DNA from: Paracoccus acridae
GTDB taxonomy: Bacteria > Pseudomonadota > Alphaproteobacteria > Rhodobacterales > Rhodobacteraceae
Length of the DNA stretch: 64,000 nucleotides
Reading direction: 5' to 3'
Assembly (NCBI RefSeq): GCF_014642735.1
Contig: NZ_BMIV01000001.1
Location: 62,001-126,000 of the forward strand
The stretch's first letter is position 1; every line of letters starts with the position of its first letter. The notes under the pieces are model-generated. The model worked only from the letters and a program-made list of their open reading frames with translations. It searched no databases and was not told the DNA's origin. Shown piece after piece: positions 18,465 to 27,652 of this stretch. The translations under genes were made by a program, and so were the position numbers.

Positions 18465-19439
18465 ATGGGCCAACTGGTCAACGGCGTCTGGAAGGACGAA
18501 TGGTACGACACGGGATCAAGCGGCGGCGAATTCGTTCGCGACACGTCCAAGCACCGCAACTGGGTGACGCCCGACGGCAGCCCCGGTCCGACCGGCGAGG
18601 GCGGCTTCAAGGCGGAAAGCGGGCGATACCATCTCTATGTCTCCTATGCCTGTCCCTGGGCGCATCGGACGCTGATCTTCCGGGCGCTGAAGGGGCTGGA
18701 GGATCACATCGACGTGTCGGCCGTGCATCCCGACATGCTGTGGAACGGCTGGGAATTCCGCACCGATTTCGACGGCGCGACCGGCGACCTGCTGTTCGGA
18801 GAGCCGTATCTCTACAAGCTTTACCTCCGCGCCGATCCCCAGGCTTCGGGGCGGGTGACGGTGCCGGTCCTGTGGGACCGCGACACCGACCGGATCGTGT
18901 CGAACGAAAGCGCCGACATCATCCGCATGTTCAATTCCGCCTTCGACACCATCACCGGCAACAGCGACGACTACTGGCCCGAGGACCTGCGCGATCAGAT
19001 CGAGCATCTGAACGACCGCATCTATGACACGGTCAACAACGGCGTCTACAAGGCCGGTTTCGCCACCAGCCAGGAGGCTTATGACAAGGCCGTCCACCCC
19101 CTGTTCGACAGCCTCGACTGGATCGAGGGGATCCTGGCCCAGCACCGCTATCTTGCAGGCGACCGGCTGACCGAGGCCGACTGGCGCCTGTTCACCACCA
19201 TCGCCCGCTTCGACGCGGTCTATCACACGCATTTCAAGTGCAACCGCCGCCGGATCGTCGATTACCCGAACCTGTGGGGATGGGCGCGCGATCTGTATCA
19301 GATGCCCGGCTTGGCCGAGACGGTGCGGCCCGACCACTTCATGCGCCATTACTATTTCAGCCACGACATGGTGAATCCGCATCGCATCATCCCCATCGGC
19401 CCCGATGCGGACTGGACCGCGCCGCATGGGCGGGGATGA
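18465..19439 (+). CDS. Xi-class glutathione transferase (glutathionyl-hydroquinone reductase, YqjG-like)
   Basis: Cytosolic enzyme of 324 residues. The catalytic cysteine motif is YACPWAHRT (Cys63) in the thioredoxin-like N-domain, which defines Xi-class glutathionyl-hydroquinone reductases that reduce GS-hydroquinones with glutathione. The C-terminal all-helical domain (about 185-310) has LAGDRLTEADWRLFTTIARFDAVY and the conserved HFKCNRRRI. The ATG at 18465 has GGAGG 7 nt upstream. A GC hairpin follows the stop after 9 nt. Physiological hydroquinone substrates are unknown here. Confidence 0.94.
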   Translation: MGQLVNGVWKDEWYDTGSSGGEFVRDTSKHRNWVTPDGSPGPTGEGGFKAESGRYHLYVSYACPWAHRTLIFRALKGLEDHIDVSAVHPDMLWNGWEFRTDFDGATGDLLFGEPYLYKLYLRADPQASGRVTVPVLWDRDTDRIVSNESADIIRMFNSAFDTITGNSDDYWPEDLRDQIEHLNDRIYDTVNNGVYKAGFATSQEAYDKAVHPLFDSLDWIEGILAQHRYLAGDRLTEADWRLFTTIARFDAVYHTHFKCNRRRIVDYPNLWGWARDLYQMPGLAETVRPDHFMRHYYFSHDMVNPHRIIPIGPDADWTAPHGRG

Positions 19440-19448
19440 CAAGACGAA

Positions 19449-19474
19449 GCCCCGGCGCGGGAAGGCACCGGGGC
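19449..19474 (+). terminator. Probable terminator hairpin after the glutathione transferase gene
   Basis: GCCCCGGCGC and GCACCGGGGC pair over ten positions with one mismatch around a GGGAAG loop, starting 9 nt after the stop. No T-run follows. Confidence 0.5.
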
Positions 19475-19966
19475 ATCAGAGGGAGGGAGAGAGTGTGACC
19501 GCATCCGCCGGCCACTGGGCTTCGGGGGATGAACGCAAAGCCGTGCCGGAGGTTCCAGGGTGTTGTTCCCACCTGCAACCCCGGTGCGCGGCTGGCATCG
19601 TCAGGCGGCGGAAACCCTTGGCAGGGACCTGTCAACCGTCAGATGCCGGGCGCAGTCATCCACGAACTTCGGAACCGCAATGGAAAACAGGGATAGATGC
19701 TGGCCCAGCAGATCGGGTTGGGATGATGAAGGATGAGACCAGCAAGGATCGGGAGAGGGGCTGACCGACCTGGTGCAGACGATTGCGCGCCGCCTTGCCC
19801 CGAAGGCCGCGAAAAAACACATCGCCAATGATCTTTCCAGTCAGGGCATTGCAGGCACAGGATGGTCAGGAAGGCCCTGATCCGGCGCCTGTCTGTCCCT
19901 GATGGCTGCATTCACGGGAACCCCTGCGCATGGATCCGGGTCGCAAGGCGCTTGCCGGACATGCAA
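19475..19966. other. Gene-free stretch, no recognisable content
   Basis: About 490 bp between two terminator hairpins. No frame shows family signatures, and the short open frames lack ribosome sites. Composition is visibly less GC-rich and less codon-structured than the flanks. It could hold a decayed gene or an unrecognised small RNA, but I found no positive evidence for either. Confidence 0.5.
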
Positions 19967-19991
19967 AGGGCCCGGCATCATGCCAGGCCCT
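19967..19991 (-). terminator. Terminator of the response regulator gene
   Basis: AGGGCC-GGCAT-ATGCC-GGCCCT is an interrupted perfect inverted repeat about 20 nt beyond the regulator stop. Read on the minus strand it is followed by TTTGC. Confidence 0.65.
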
Positions 19992-20011
19992 GCAAGGTCG
20001 GTCTTGTCCGG

Positions 20012-20698
20012 TCAGGCTACCAGCCGATAGCCCCCCGACTCCGTCACCAGCAGCCGCGCATTGCTGGGATCGGGTTCGATCTTCTGGCGCAAACGATAGA
20101 TGTGAGTTTCCAACGTGTGCGTCGTCACGCCCGCATTGTATCCCCAGACCTCGTGCAGCAGCACGTCGCGGGCCACCACCCCGTCCTGGGCGCGATACAG
20201 GAACTTGAGGATGTTGGTTTCCTTCTCGGTCAGGCGGATCTTGCGGTCCTTGCCGTCGATCAGCATCTTCATCGCCGGCTTGAAGGTGTATGGTCCAAGC
20301 TGGAAGATCGCGTCCTCGGACTGTTCATGCGTGCGCAGTTGCGCGCGCAGGCGGGCCAGCAGGACCGGGAACTTGAACGGCTTGGTGATATAGTCGTTCG
20401 CGCCCGCGTCCAGGCCCAGGATCGTGTCGGCATCGGTGTCGTGGCCGGTCAGCATCACGATGGGGCATTTCACGTTTAGCTTGCGCAGCTTCTTGCACAA
20501 TTCGCGCCCGTCGGTGTCGGGCAGGCCCACGTCCAGGATCACCAGATCGAAGATCGCGCCCTTGGCCGCGTCCACGGCGCCCGCGCCGGTGCCGGCCTCG
20601 GTCACGTCGAATTCGTCGGTGGCGGTCAGTTGTTCGGCCAGGGCCTCGCGCAGGTCTTCCTCGTCATCGACAAGCAGGATCTTTTTCAGTCCGGGCAT
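20012..20698 (-). CDS. OmpR-family response regulator
   Basis: Two-domain response regulator of 228 residues. The receiver domain (about 4-120) has the acidic pair VDDEED, the phosphoacceptor D56 in DLVILDVGLPDTDG, Thr in VMLTGHD and Lys in DYITKPFK. The winged-helix DNA-binding domain (about 130-226) has RLTEKETNILKFLY and VTTHTLETHIYRLRQKIE. A strong GAGGAGG site precedes the ATG. No histidine kinase gene is adjacent, so it is an orphan in this window; an orthologue of an essential alphaproteobacterial orphan regulator such as CenR is one possibility. It is divergent from ribA. Confidence 0.93.
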   Translation of the reverse strand: MPGLKKILLVDDEEDLREALAEQLTATDEFDVTEAGTGAGAVDAAKGAIFDLVILDVGLPDTDGRELCKKLRKLNVKCPIVMLTGHDTDADTILGLDAGANDYITKPFKFPVLLARLRAQLRTHEQSEDAIFQLGPYTFKPAMKMLIDGKDRKIRLTEKETNILKFLYRAQDGVVARDVLLHEVWGYNAGVTTHTLETHIYRLRQKIEPDPSNARLLVTESGGYRLVA

Positions 20699-20834
20699 GT
20701 TGCCTCCTCAATCTCATTGCGCGAGTAGGTGGGCGAGGCTTGCCCGACCGTCCAGCATCATGTCGGAAATCTCACATGGAGTTGTCGGCCGGGGCCTTTA
20801 TGTTTCAGATTGTTTCAAATTCGCAGGATCGCCG

Positions 20835-21893
20835 ATGAGCCTGATCCCCACCCTGGCCGAAACCGTGTCGCGCGCGCGCAGCGACCTGCGCATGGGGCTG
20901 CCGGTGATGATCGGCCCCTGCCTGGTCGCGGCGGTGGAAACCCTGGCGCCCCCGCGGCTGGAGGCGATCCGCGCACTTGGCCGCCCCGTGCTGGCGCTGA
21001 CCGAACGGCGGGCCGAGACGCTGAAGGCGCGGGCCTATGACGACGGGCTGGCGCGGGTGATCGTGCCCGACAGCGCCGATCATGCCTGGCTGCGGGCGCT
21101 TGCCGATCCCTCGGGCGATCTGATGACGCCGATGAAGGGGCCGCTGTTCACGGAACGCGAAGGCGATGCCACCCCGCATCTGGCAGGGCTTGCGCTGGCG
21201 AAGTCCGCGCAGCTTCTGCCCGCCGTGCTGGTGGTTCCGTCGGAACCCCTGCCGGGCCTGACGCAGATCGCCCCCGGCCCCTTGCTGGCGCGGCTGGCGC
21301 ACGAAGCCGCCCTGGCCCCGGTCGCCGCCGCCAATCTGCCGCTGCTGGCGGCGGAACGGTCGCGGCTGCATATCTTCCGCCCCGACGACGGCGGGGCCGA
21401 GCATTACGCCATCGAGATCGGCGATCCGCCCCGCGACGCCCCGGTGCTGGCGCGGCTGCATTCGGCCTGCTTCACCGGCGACGTGCTGGGCAGCCTGAAA
21501 TGCGACTGCGGCCCGCAACTGCACGCCGCCCTGACGGCGATGGGGCAGGCGAGGCAGGGGGTGCTGCTGTATCTGAACCAGGAGGGCCGGGGGATCGGGC
21601 TTGCCAACAAGATGCGCGCCTATGCGTTGCAGAACCAGGGCTTCGACACGGTGCAGGCCAATCACCGGCTTGGGTTCGAGGATGACGAGCGCGATTTCCG
21701 CATTGGCGCGGCCCTGCTGCGGCGGATGGGGTTCACGCAAGCCCGGCTGATGACCAACAACCCGCGCAAGGTGGCGATGATGGAAAGCCACGGCATCGCG
21801 GTGACGGAACGCGTGCCGCTGGTCGTGGGCCGCAACCGCTTCAACGAGGCTTATCTGGACACCAAGGCCGAAAAGTCGGGGCATCTGCTGTGA
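20835..21893 (+). CDS. ribA: GTP cyclohydrolase II with N-terminal extension
   Basis: First committed enzyme of riboflavin synthesis, opening the GTP imidazole ring to give a pyrimidine and formate. The C-terminal about 190 residues are classical RibA: zinc cysteines C212, C223 and C225 in CFTGDVLGSLKCDCG, and the catalytic region YLNQEGRGIGLANK. Total length is 352 residues. The N-terminal about 165 residues align in position with the RibB-type domain of bifunctional enzymes but lack a visible DHBP synthase active-site motif, so only RibA activity is expected. The start overlaps nothing; the stop overlaps the next gene's GTG start by 3 bases. Confidence 0.93.
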   Translation: MSLIPTLAETVSRARSDLRMGLPVMIGPCLVAAVETLAPPRLEAIRALGRPVLALTERRAETLKARAYDDGLARVIVPDSADHAWLRALADPSGDLMTPMKGPLFTEREGDATPHLAGLALAKSAQLLPAVLVVPSEPLPGLTQIAPGPLLARLAHEAALAPVAAANLPLLAAERSRLHIFRPDDGGAEHYAIEIGDPPRDAPVLARLHSACFTGDVLGSLKCDCGPQLHAALTAMGQARQGVLLYLNQEGRGIGLANKMRAYALQNQGFDTVQANHRLGFEDDERDFRIGAALLRRMGFTQARLMTNNPRKVAMMESHGIAVTERVPLVVGRNRFNEAYLDTKAEKSGHLL

Positions 21894-22384
21894 GGCCCGA
21901 CGATCTGGTCCTGACGCCGCAAGGGGTGCGCTTTCGCGGGCGGGTCTTTCCGTGCAGCATCGGCAAGCGCGGCGTCACCCGCGACAAGCGCGAGGGCGAC
22001 AAGGCCACGCCTGCCGGGATGATGCGGATCACCGGGCTTTGGTATCGTCCCGACCGGCTGGCGCGGCCCGCCCCCTGGGCGCGACCCATCGGGCCGGGCG
22101 ACCTGTGGTGCGACGCGCCGGACCATCCGGGTTACAACCACCATGCCCGCGCACCTTTGAAAGCCAGCCATGAAAAGCTGCGCCGGGCCGATCCGCTTTA
22201 CGATCTGATCCTGACGACCGACTGGAACTGGCCGGATGCCGTGCCGGGCCGGGGCTCGGCGATCTTCCTGCATCAATGGCGAAGGCCGGGATACGGGACC
22301 GAGGGCTGCATCGCCTTTGCGCGTCCGCACCTGGTCTGGATCGCGCGCCATGCGCGGCCCGGCACGCGGGTGATCGTGCCCTAA
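21890..22384 (+). CDS. L,D-transpeptidase (YkuD-like) family protein
   Basis: Protein of 164 residues with the YkuD catalytic pattern: His in IFLHQWRRPGYGTEGCIAF, with Thr, Glu, Gly and the nucleophile Cys about ten residues later. It starts with GTG overlapping the ribA stop (GTGA), so it is translationally coupled to ribA. There is no obvious signal peptide or transmembrane helix, unusual for a peptidoglycan cross-linking enzyme. Cytosolic members of this DUF-like subgroup are common in Alphaproteobacteria and their role is not settled. Its stop shares four bases with the convergent alkB-like gene. Confidence 0.87.
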   Translation: MRPDDLVLTPQGVRFRGRVFPCSIGKRGVTRDKREGDKATPAGMMRITGLWYRPDRLARPAPWARPIGPGDLWCDAPDHPGYNHHARAPLKASHEKLRRADPLYDLILTTDWNWPDAVPGRGSAIFLHQWRRPGYGTEGCIAFARPHLVWIARHARPGTRVIVP

Positions 22385-23520
22385 AGGGCGTTCCTGGGCA
22401 TCGGCAGATCGCCCCGGTTATAGGGGCCCCAGTCCGTCACCTCGGGATAGAACTGCCTGCGCCAGGCGCGGACGCGCGGGTTCATGCGCCGCCGCCACCA
22501 GGGCGGGACCATCGCCACGAAGGTCATCGCCGGATAGCCCAGGGGCAGTTGCGGCGCCTCGTCCTGCCCATAGGTTTGCAGCAGGGGAAAGCGCCGGTCC
22601 GGCTTGTAGTGGTGGTCCGAATGGCGCTGCAGGTTGATCAGCAGCCAGTTCGACACCCTGTGGCTGGCGTTCCAGCTGTGGCGCGGCAGGATATGTTCAT
22701 ACCGCCCCTCGCCCAGATGCTTGCGCGTCAGGCCATAGTGTTCGACATAATTCGTCAGTTCCAGCTGCCAGATCGCCACGAAGGCCTGGAAGACGAACAG
22801 TCCCAGCCCCTGCAGACCGCCCAGGGCCAGGGCTAGCAGGACCATCCCCCCTTGCAGCATCCCATAGCGCCAGAACGGATTGCGCCGGTCCCAGGGGCTG
22901 CGCCCGGCACGGGCCAGCAACCGCCGTTCGGCCCGCCATGCGCTGCGCGGACCCTGCAGGAGAACGCGCCAGAAAAAGCGATAGAACCCTTCGTTATAGC
23001 GCGCCGATACCGCATCGCGGGGGGTCGAGACCCAGGCGTGATGGACCAGCAGATGCTCGGTCCGGAAATGGGAATACAGGGTCGAGGCGAGCAGCAGATC
23101 GCCCATCCAGCGTTCCACCGCCGTCTTCTGGTGCAGAAGCTCGTGCGCATAGACCATGCCGATGGTGCCGGACAGAACGCCGATGCCGAAGAACAGGCCC
23201 AGCTTTTCCGGCGCCGTCAGATGGCCCGCACGGGTCGCATACCAGATGCAGCCGAAGATCGCGGCGAATTGCAGCGGGAACCAGATCACCGTGATCGCCC
23301 GATGCCAGAAAAGCCGCGCGATGTCCGTCCGGGGGTCGGGATTGGCGCCACTTTTGCCCAGCACGCCGTCCAGGGCGGTGGTCAGATACCAGGCATAGGC
23401 GGGCAGCAGCATGAACCAGAACCCGCCCCAGGCCGCCGCCACCCCGACCAGCGGCAGCATGACCACGGACATCCAGAAAGGCGCGGCGGGCGGCAATCTG
23501 CCTGGGGTTGAATCGCTCAT
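22381..23520 (-). CDS. Alkane 1-monooxygenase / AlkB-type membrane di-iron hydroxylase
   Basis: Integral membrane non-haem di-iron enzyme of 379 residues with about six hydrophobic segments. The histidine boxes are all present: HELLHQ, HLLVHHAW, NYVEHYGL and LQRHSDHH, the arrangement of AlkB rather than of fatty acid desaturases. It is expected to hydroxylate terminal positions of alkyl chains using O2 and reduced rubredoxin; no rubredoxin or rubredoxin reductase gene is in the window. It starts 10 bp after mutY and is probably co-transcribed. The true substrate may be a lipid rather than an alkane. Confidence 0.92.
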   Translation of the reverse strand: MSDSTPGRLPPAAPFWMSVVMLPLVGVAAAWGGFWFMLLPAYAWYLTTALDGVLGKSGANPDPRTDIARLFWHRAITVIWFPLQFAAIFGCIWYATRAGHLTAPEKLGLFFGIGVLSGTIGMVYAHELLHQKTAVERWMGDLLLASTLYSHFRTEHLLVHHAWVSTPRDAVSARYNEGFYRFFWRVLLQGPRSAWRAERRLLARAGRSPWDRRNPFWRYGMLQGGMVLLALALGGLQGLGLFVFQAFVAIWQLELTNYVEHYGLTRKHLGEGRYEHILPRHSWNASHRVSNWLLINLQRHSDHHYKPDRRFPLLQTYGQDEAPQLPLGYPAMTFVAMVPPWWRRRMNPRVRAWRRQFYPEVTDWGPYNRGDLPMPRNAL

Positions 23521-23530
23521 GCCCGCGATC

Positions 23531-24556
23531 TTATGCGGCGATCTCGGCCCGCGCCATATCCCAGACCTTGCGCATCAGGCCCGGCAGCGCCTCTCGGTCG
23601 ATATGCCGCAGGGGCACCAGATGGCCGCGCGCGGGCGGCCCGTCCAGATCGCCCAGCATCACCTGCAGGGACAGGTTGAAATGGGTGAAGACATGGCGGA
23701 CATGGCCGATTTCCCGCCACTGCGCCCCGCCCGGCGGCGGCAGGTCGCGCCCGTCCCAAAGGGCCGAAGGGAAGGCCAGCGTGCCGCCCAAAAGTCCCTT
23801 GGCCGGGCGTTCCTCGAACAGCACCGCGTCGCCTTGGCGGGCGACCCAGGCGATGCCGGTCCGGTCGGGCTTGGCGGCTTTCGGCGCCTTGCGGGGCAGG
23901 CTGGCGGCGATGCCCTGGGCGCGGGCGTCGCAGTCGTGGATCAGCGGGCAGATGCCGCAGGCGGGACTGCGGGGCGTGCAGATGGTCGCGCCCAGGTCCA
24001 TCATCGCCTGCGCGTAATCGCCGGGTCGCGAGCGTGGGGTCAGCGTTTCCGCAAGCGCCACCAGTTCGGGCTTGGCGCCGGGCAGGGGCGTTTCCACCGC
24101 GAACAGCCGCGCCACGACGCGTTCGACGTTTCCATCCACCACGGTTTCCGGCGCGTCATGGGCAATCGCCGCGATCGCGGCGGAGGTATAGGCCCCGATC
24201 CCCGGCAGCGCCTGCAACCCCTCTCGCGTCTCTGGGAACCCGCCCGCTGCCGCCACCGCGCGGGCGCAGGCCAGCAGGTTGCGGGCGCGGGCGTAATAGC
24301 CAAGTCCCGCCCATTCGGCCATGACCTGCGCGTCGGGCGCGGCCGCCAGATCCTGCACGGTCGGCCACAGCGTCGTGAAGCGTTCGAAATAGGCCTTCAC
24401 CGCCGCCACCGTGGTCTGCTGCAGCATCACCTCGGACAGCCAGACGCGATACGGGTCGGCCTTGCCGCCGCCCGGGGGCATGCGCCAGGGCAGGACACGC
24501 GCATGGCGGTCGTACCAGTCCAGCAGTCGCGGGGCGATCACCTTGGTGTCACGCAA
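23531..24556 (-). CDS. mutY: A/G-specific adenine DNA glycosylase
   Basis: Removes adenine mispaired with 8-oxoguanine. The 341 residues contain the helix-hairpin-helix (LPGIGAYTSAAI), catalytic Glu in LSEVMLQQT, catalytic Asp in ETVVDGNVERV, the [4Fe-4S] cysteines with spacing C-x6-C-x2-C-x5-C (CTPRSPACGICPLIHDC) and a C-terminal NUDIX-like domain that reads 8-oxoG. The likely start is TTG at 24556, supported by GAGGGA 8 nt upstream; a GTG five codons downstream is the alternative. It is divergent from the DUF721 gene and precedes the alkB-like gene. Confidence 0.95.
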   Translation of the reverse strand: MRDTKVIAPRLLDWYDRHARVLPWRMPPGGGKADPYRVWLSEVMLQQTTVAAVKAYFERFTTLWPTVQDLAAAPDAQVMAEWAGLGYYARARNLLACARAVAAAGGFPETREGLQALPGIGAYTSAAIAAIAHDAPETVVDGNVERVVARLFAVETPLPGAKPELVALAETLTPRSRPGDYAQAMMDLGATICTPRSPACGICPLIHDCDARAQGIAASLPRKAPKAAKPDRTGIAWVARQGDAVLFEERPAKGLLGGTLAFPSALWDGRDLPPPGGAQWREIGHVRHVFTHFNLSLQVMLGDLDGPPARGHLVPLRHIDREALPGLMRKVWDMARAEIAA

Positions 24557-24641
24557 TTATCAGTCCCTCGTTTCCGTTGCCCGGCTTTCATCCGGGAAAG
24601 CGTCTGATAAGGATATGGGGGTGATAGCCCGGCAGGCAAAG

Positions 24642-25193
24642 ATGGCACGACCGCCCGACCACAATCCGAAACACATGGCCCGCCGCAGGCGCGGCTTCCA
24701 GCAGGCCGCGATCCTGCTGGCCGACCGGGTCCAGAAGGCGGCCGAGGGGCGGGGCTTCGCCATGGCGCGTCTTCTGACCCACTGGCCCGAAATCGCCGGA
24801 CCCCAGCTTGCGGCCATGACCCGGCCCGTGCGCATCAGCCATGCGCGCACCGGATTCGGCGCGACGCTGACCCTGCTGACGACCGGTCCGACCGCGCCGC
24901 TGGTCGAAATGCAGCTGCCGCAACTGCGCGAACGGGTAAACGCCTGCTATGGCTATAACGCCGTGCAGCGCATCGTGCTGACCCAGACGGCGGCCAGCGG
25001 ATTTGCCGAAGGGCAGGCGGTCTTTGCCGCCGCGCCCCCCAAGGCCGCGCCGCCCGATCCGCAGATCCGCGAACAGGCCGACCTGATCGCCCGCCAGTTC
25101 CAGGATCCCACGCTGGCCGAGGCGATGGCCCTGCTGGCTGTGAACATCGCAACCAAACGACACCGGAACCACCGAAAGGATTTTCCATGCTGA
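24642..25193 (+). CDS. DUF721 (DciA-like) protein
   Basis: Basic N-terminus (MARRRRGFQQAA) followed by a KH-like DUF721 fold, including HWPEIAGPQLAAMTRPVRI and the later LLTTGPTAPLVEMQLPQLRERVN segment; 183 residues from the ATG at 24642. DUF721 contains DciA, a loader of the replicative helicase, in many bacteria that lack DnaC, so a replication role is plausible but not shown. An in-frame ATG at 24615 is an alternative start. The 3' end overlaps the start of the thioredoxin-like gene by 7 bp. Confidence 0.8.
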   Translation: MARPPDHNPKHMARRRRGFQQAAILLADRVQKAAEGRGFAMARLLTHWPEIAGPQLAAMTRPVRISHARTGFGATLTLLTTGPTAPLVEMQLPQLRERVNACYGYNAVQRIVLTQTAASGFAEGQAVFAAAPPKAAPPDPQIREQADLIARQFQDPTLAEAMALLAVNIATKRHRNHRKDFPC

Positions 25194-25807
25194 TCCGTTC
25201 TGCCGCCGCCGCCCTGGCGCTTGCCTTTGCCGCCCCCGCCGCCATGGCGCAGGACGCCCCTGCCGCACAGGCCGAAACGCTGCCGGACATCGCCCTGGGG
25301 GCCCAGGACGCGCCGCTGACCATCGTCGAATACGCCAGCTTCACCTGCGGCCATTGCGCCAATTTCCACCAGGAAAACTGGCCGAAGCTGAAGGCCGAAT
25401 ATGTCGATACCGGCAAGGTGAAATTCATCCAGCGCGACGTCTATTTCGACCAGCCAGGCCTGTGGGCGGGCGTCCTGGCCCGCTGCGGCGGGGACGACAA
25501 GTACTATGCCGTGTCCGACATGCTGTTCGACGAACAACAGGAATGGCTGGCCGGCGGCACTGGCGAGGAGATCGCGGCCAACCTGCGCAAGATCGGCCTC
25601 AAGGCCGGCATGACCGAGGAACAGATGACCGCCTGCTGGGAAGACACCGCCAAGGCCGAACAGTTGATTGCGACCTTCCAGCAGAACGCCAGCGCCGACG
25701 AGATCGAGGCGACGCCGACCTTCATCATCGGCGGCGAGAAGGTCCAGAACCAGCCCTGGGACGGCATCAAGGGCGTCATCGACGCCAAGCTGGCCGAAAC
25801 CAACTGA
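25187..25807 (+). CDS. DsbA-family periplasmic thiol-disulfide protein
   Basis: Exported thioredoxin-fold protein of 206 residues. A signal peptide ends around AMA-QD (residue 21). The active site is C54-G-H-C57, as in DsbA, inside ASFTCGHCANFH, and the cis-proline loop is EATPTFIIGG. It belongs to the DsbA-like/thioredoxin_4 group rather than classical DsbA. The start is supported by AAAGGA 7 nt upstream and lies inside the end of the DUF721 gene. A perfect hairpin 10 nt after the stop ends the unit. The related gene order usually continues with smc, which is not here. Confidence 0.93.
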   Translation: MLIRSAAAALALAFAAPAAMAQDAPAAQAETLPDIALGAQDAPLTIVEYASFTCGHCANFHQENWPKLKAEYVDTGKVKFIQRDVYFDQPGLWAGVLARCGGDDKYYAVSDMLFDEQQEWLAGGTGEEIAANLRKIGLKAGMTEEQMTACWEDTAKAEQLIATFQQNASADEIEATPTFIIGGEKVQNQPWDGIKGVIDAKLAETN

Positions 25808-25817
25808 GCCGCGAATT

Positions 25818-25841
25818 GGCCCGCCTGCGACCGGGCGGGCC
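25818..25841 (+). terminator. Terminator after the DsbA-like gene
   Basis: Perfect 8-bp stem GGCCCGCC/GGCGGGCC with an 8-nt loop, followed by GTTTC, 10 nt after the stop codon. Confidence 0.75.
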
Positions 25842-25927
25842 GTTTCATCCGCGGAATTGCTTTTTGATTGTCGGGACAGCATGATCTGCAGGCGTCAGGA
25901 TGGCGCGTGGCTTACAGGAAAGCTGTC

Positions 25928-26383
25928 ATGATCAGAGAGTTCAGGGAATTCATCGCCCGCGGCAATGTCATCGACCTTGCCGTCGGGATCATCATAGGCG
26001 CGGCCTTCACGGCGATCGTGAATTCCCTTGTGGCCGACCTTATAAACCCGATCCTTGGTCTGCTGACCGGCGGGGTGGATTTCACCAACAAATATTTCGT
26101 CCTGTCAGGCAATGTCCCCGAAGGCGCAAGCCTTGCCGCCGCCCGCGATTCGGGTGCGGCAGTCTTTGCCTATGGCGCCTTCGCCATGGCGGTGCTGAAC
26201 TTCCTGATCATCGCCTGGGCGGTCTTTCTGCTGGTCAAGGCGGTGAACCGGCTGCAACGCATGGCGGTAAGGCCCAAGGAGGAAGTCGCGGCCGGCCCCA
26301 CGCAAGAAGAATTGCTGGCCCAGATCCGCGACCTGCTGGCGGATCGGACCGCTTGGGCCGACCGTCCCGCGCCGCGGATCTGA
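25928..26383 (+). CDS. mscL: Large-conductance mechanosensitive channel
   Basis: Pentameric stretch-activated channel that vents solutes on hypo-osmotic shock. The 151 residues show the MscL layout: the amphipathic start [35 protein letters not shown] (TM1, in shortened form: [15 protein letters not shown]), a periplasmic loop, TM2 around [20 protein letters not shown] and a cytoplasmic helix ending in charged residues. AGGAAAG stands 7 nt before the ATG at 25928. It is a single-gene unit facing ald. Confidence 0.96.
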   Translation: MIREFREFIARGNVIDLAVGIIIGAAFTAIVNSLVADLINPILGLLTGGVDFTNKYFVLSGNVPEGASLAAARDSGAAVFAYGAFAMAVLNFLIIAWAVFLLVKAVNRLQRMAVRPKEEVAAGPTQEELLAQIRDLLADRTAWADRPAPRI

Positions 26384-26402
26384 CCCAAGCGCCGCGCCGG
26401 CT

Positions 26403-27521
26403 TCAGCTTGCCAGCACCTGGTCGGGCGTGATCGCCTCCAGCCCCAATGCCTCGCCCACCGGGGGCGAGGTCAAGTGCCCCTGATGCGTCGACAGGCCCG
26501 CGCGCAGGTGGGGATCCTCCAGCACCGCCTGGCGCCAACCCTTGTCGGCAAGCGCCAGCGTGAAGGGCAGCGTCGCGTTTCCCAGCGCCTGGGTCGAGGT
26601 CCGCGCCACGGCGCCGGGCATGTTCGCCACGCAGTAATGCACGATCCCGTCCACCTCATAGATGGGGTCCTGGTGGGTCGTCGGGCGCGAGGTCTCGAAG
26701 CAGCCGCCCTGGTCGATGGCCACATCCACCAGAACCGCACCGGGCTGCATCGTGCCCAACTGGTCGCGCGACACCAGCTTGGGCGCGGCAGCGCCGGGGA
26801 TCAGCACCGCGCCGATCACCATGTCAGCCCTGCGGATCAGGTCGGCCGTGGCGGCCGCGTTCGAATATTGCGTCGTCAGCCGCCCCATGAAGATGTCGTC
26901 GAGGTATGACAGCCGCGCCACCGAACGGTCCGTGACCGTCACATTGGCTCCCATGCCCACGGCCACCCGTGCCGCCGCCGTGCCGACCACGCCGCCGCCG
27001 ATGATCACGACATTCGCGGGCCGGACGCCCGGCACCCCCCCCAGCAGCACCCCGCGTCCGCCATTGGCCTTTTGCAGCGCCCATGCGCCCATCTGCGGGG
27101 CCAGCCGTCCCGCGACCTCGGACATCGGCGCCAGCAGGGGCAGCCCGCCGCGCGCATCCGTCACGGTTTCATAGGCGATGGCCGTCACGCCCGAGGCCAG
27201 CAGGTCGCGGGTCTGGTCGGGGTCGGGCGCCAGGTGCAGATAGGTGAACAGCACCTGCCCGTCGCGCAGCATCGCGCGTTCGGCGGCCTGCGGTTCCTTG
27301 ACCTTCACGATCATGTCCGCCGCATCGAAGACGGATTTCGCATCCGGCGCGATGCTGGCACCCGCGGCCGCATAGTCGTCGTCCGTGAAGCCCGCGCCAA
27401 GACCCGCGCCGCTTTCCACGATGACCCCGTGGCCGCGGGACACGGCCTCGGTCGCGGCGGCGGGGGTCAGGCCCACGCGGAATTCCTGCGGCTTGATTTC
27501 CCTTGGACAGCCGATCTTCAT
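26403..27521 (-). CDS. ald: Alanine dehydrogenase
   Basis: NAD-dependent oxidative deamination of L-alanine to pyruvate and ammonia. The 372 residues match the family: KEPQ in [12 protein letters not shown] with the active-site Lys, LHLAPD with the catalytic His, and the NAD-binding [26 protein letters not shown] precedes the ATG at 6 nt. It is divergent from an Lrp/AsnC regulator gene with 131 bp between the starts, the usual arrangement for control by an AldR-type regulator responding to alanine. It faces mscL with a 19-bp gap. Confidence 0.97.
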   Translation of the reverse strand: MKIGCPREIKPQEFRVGLTPAAATEAVSRGHGVIVESGAGLGAGFTDDDYAAAGASIAPDAKSVFDAADMIVKVKEPQAAERAMLRDGQVLFTYLHLAPDPDQTRDLLASGVTAIAYETVTDARGGLPLLAPMSEVAGRLAPQMGAWALQKANGGRGVLLGGVPGVRPANVVIIGGGVVGTAAARVAVGMGANVTVTDRSVARLSYLDDIFMGRLTTQYSNAAATADLIRRADMVIGAVLIPGAAAPKLVSRDQLGTMQPGAVLVDVAIDQGGCFETSRPTTHQDPIYEVDGIVHYCVANMPGAVARTSTQALGNATLPFTLALADKGWRQAVLEDPHLRAGLSTHQGHLTSPPVGEALGLEAITPDQVLAS

Positions 27522-27652
27522 GTCATCCTCCCCTTGTTTTGGGCCAGTGTGGCACCGGCCTGTCGCAAGGTGCTGCGAAGGTTTGGCCGGATGATCCCGG
27601 TCAGACGCAGAAACAGGTGGAAATCGGCGCGGCGGTCGAAGAATATCCCGTC

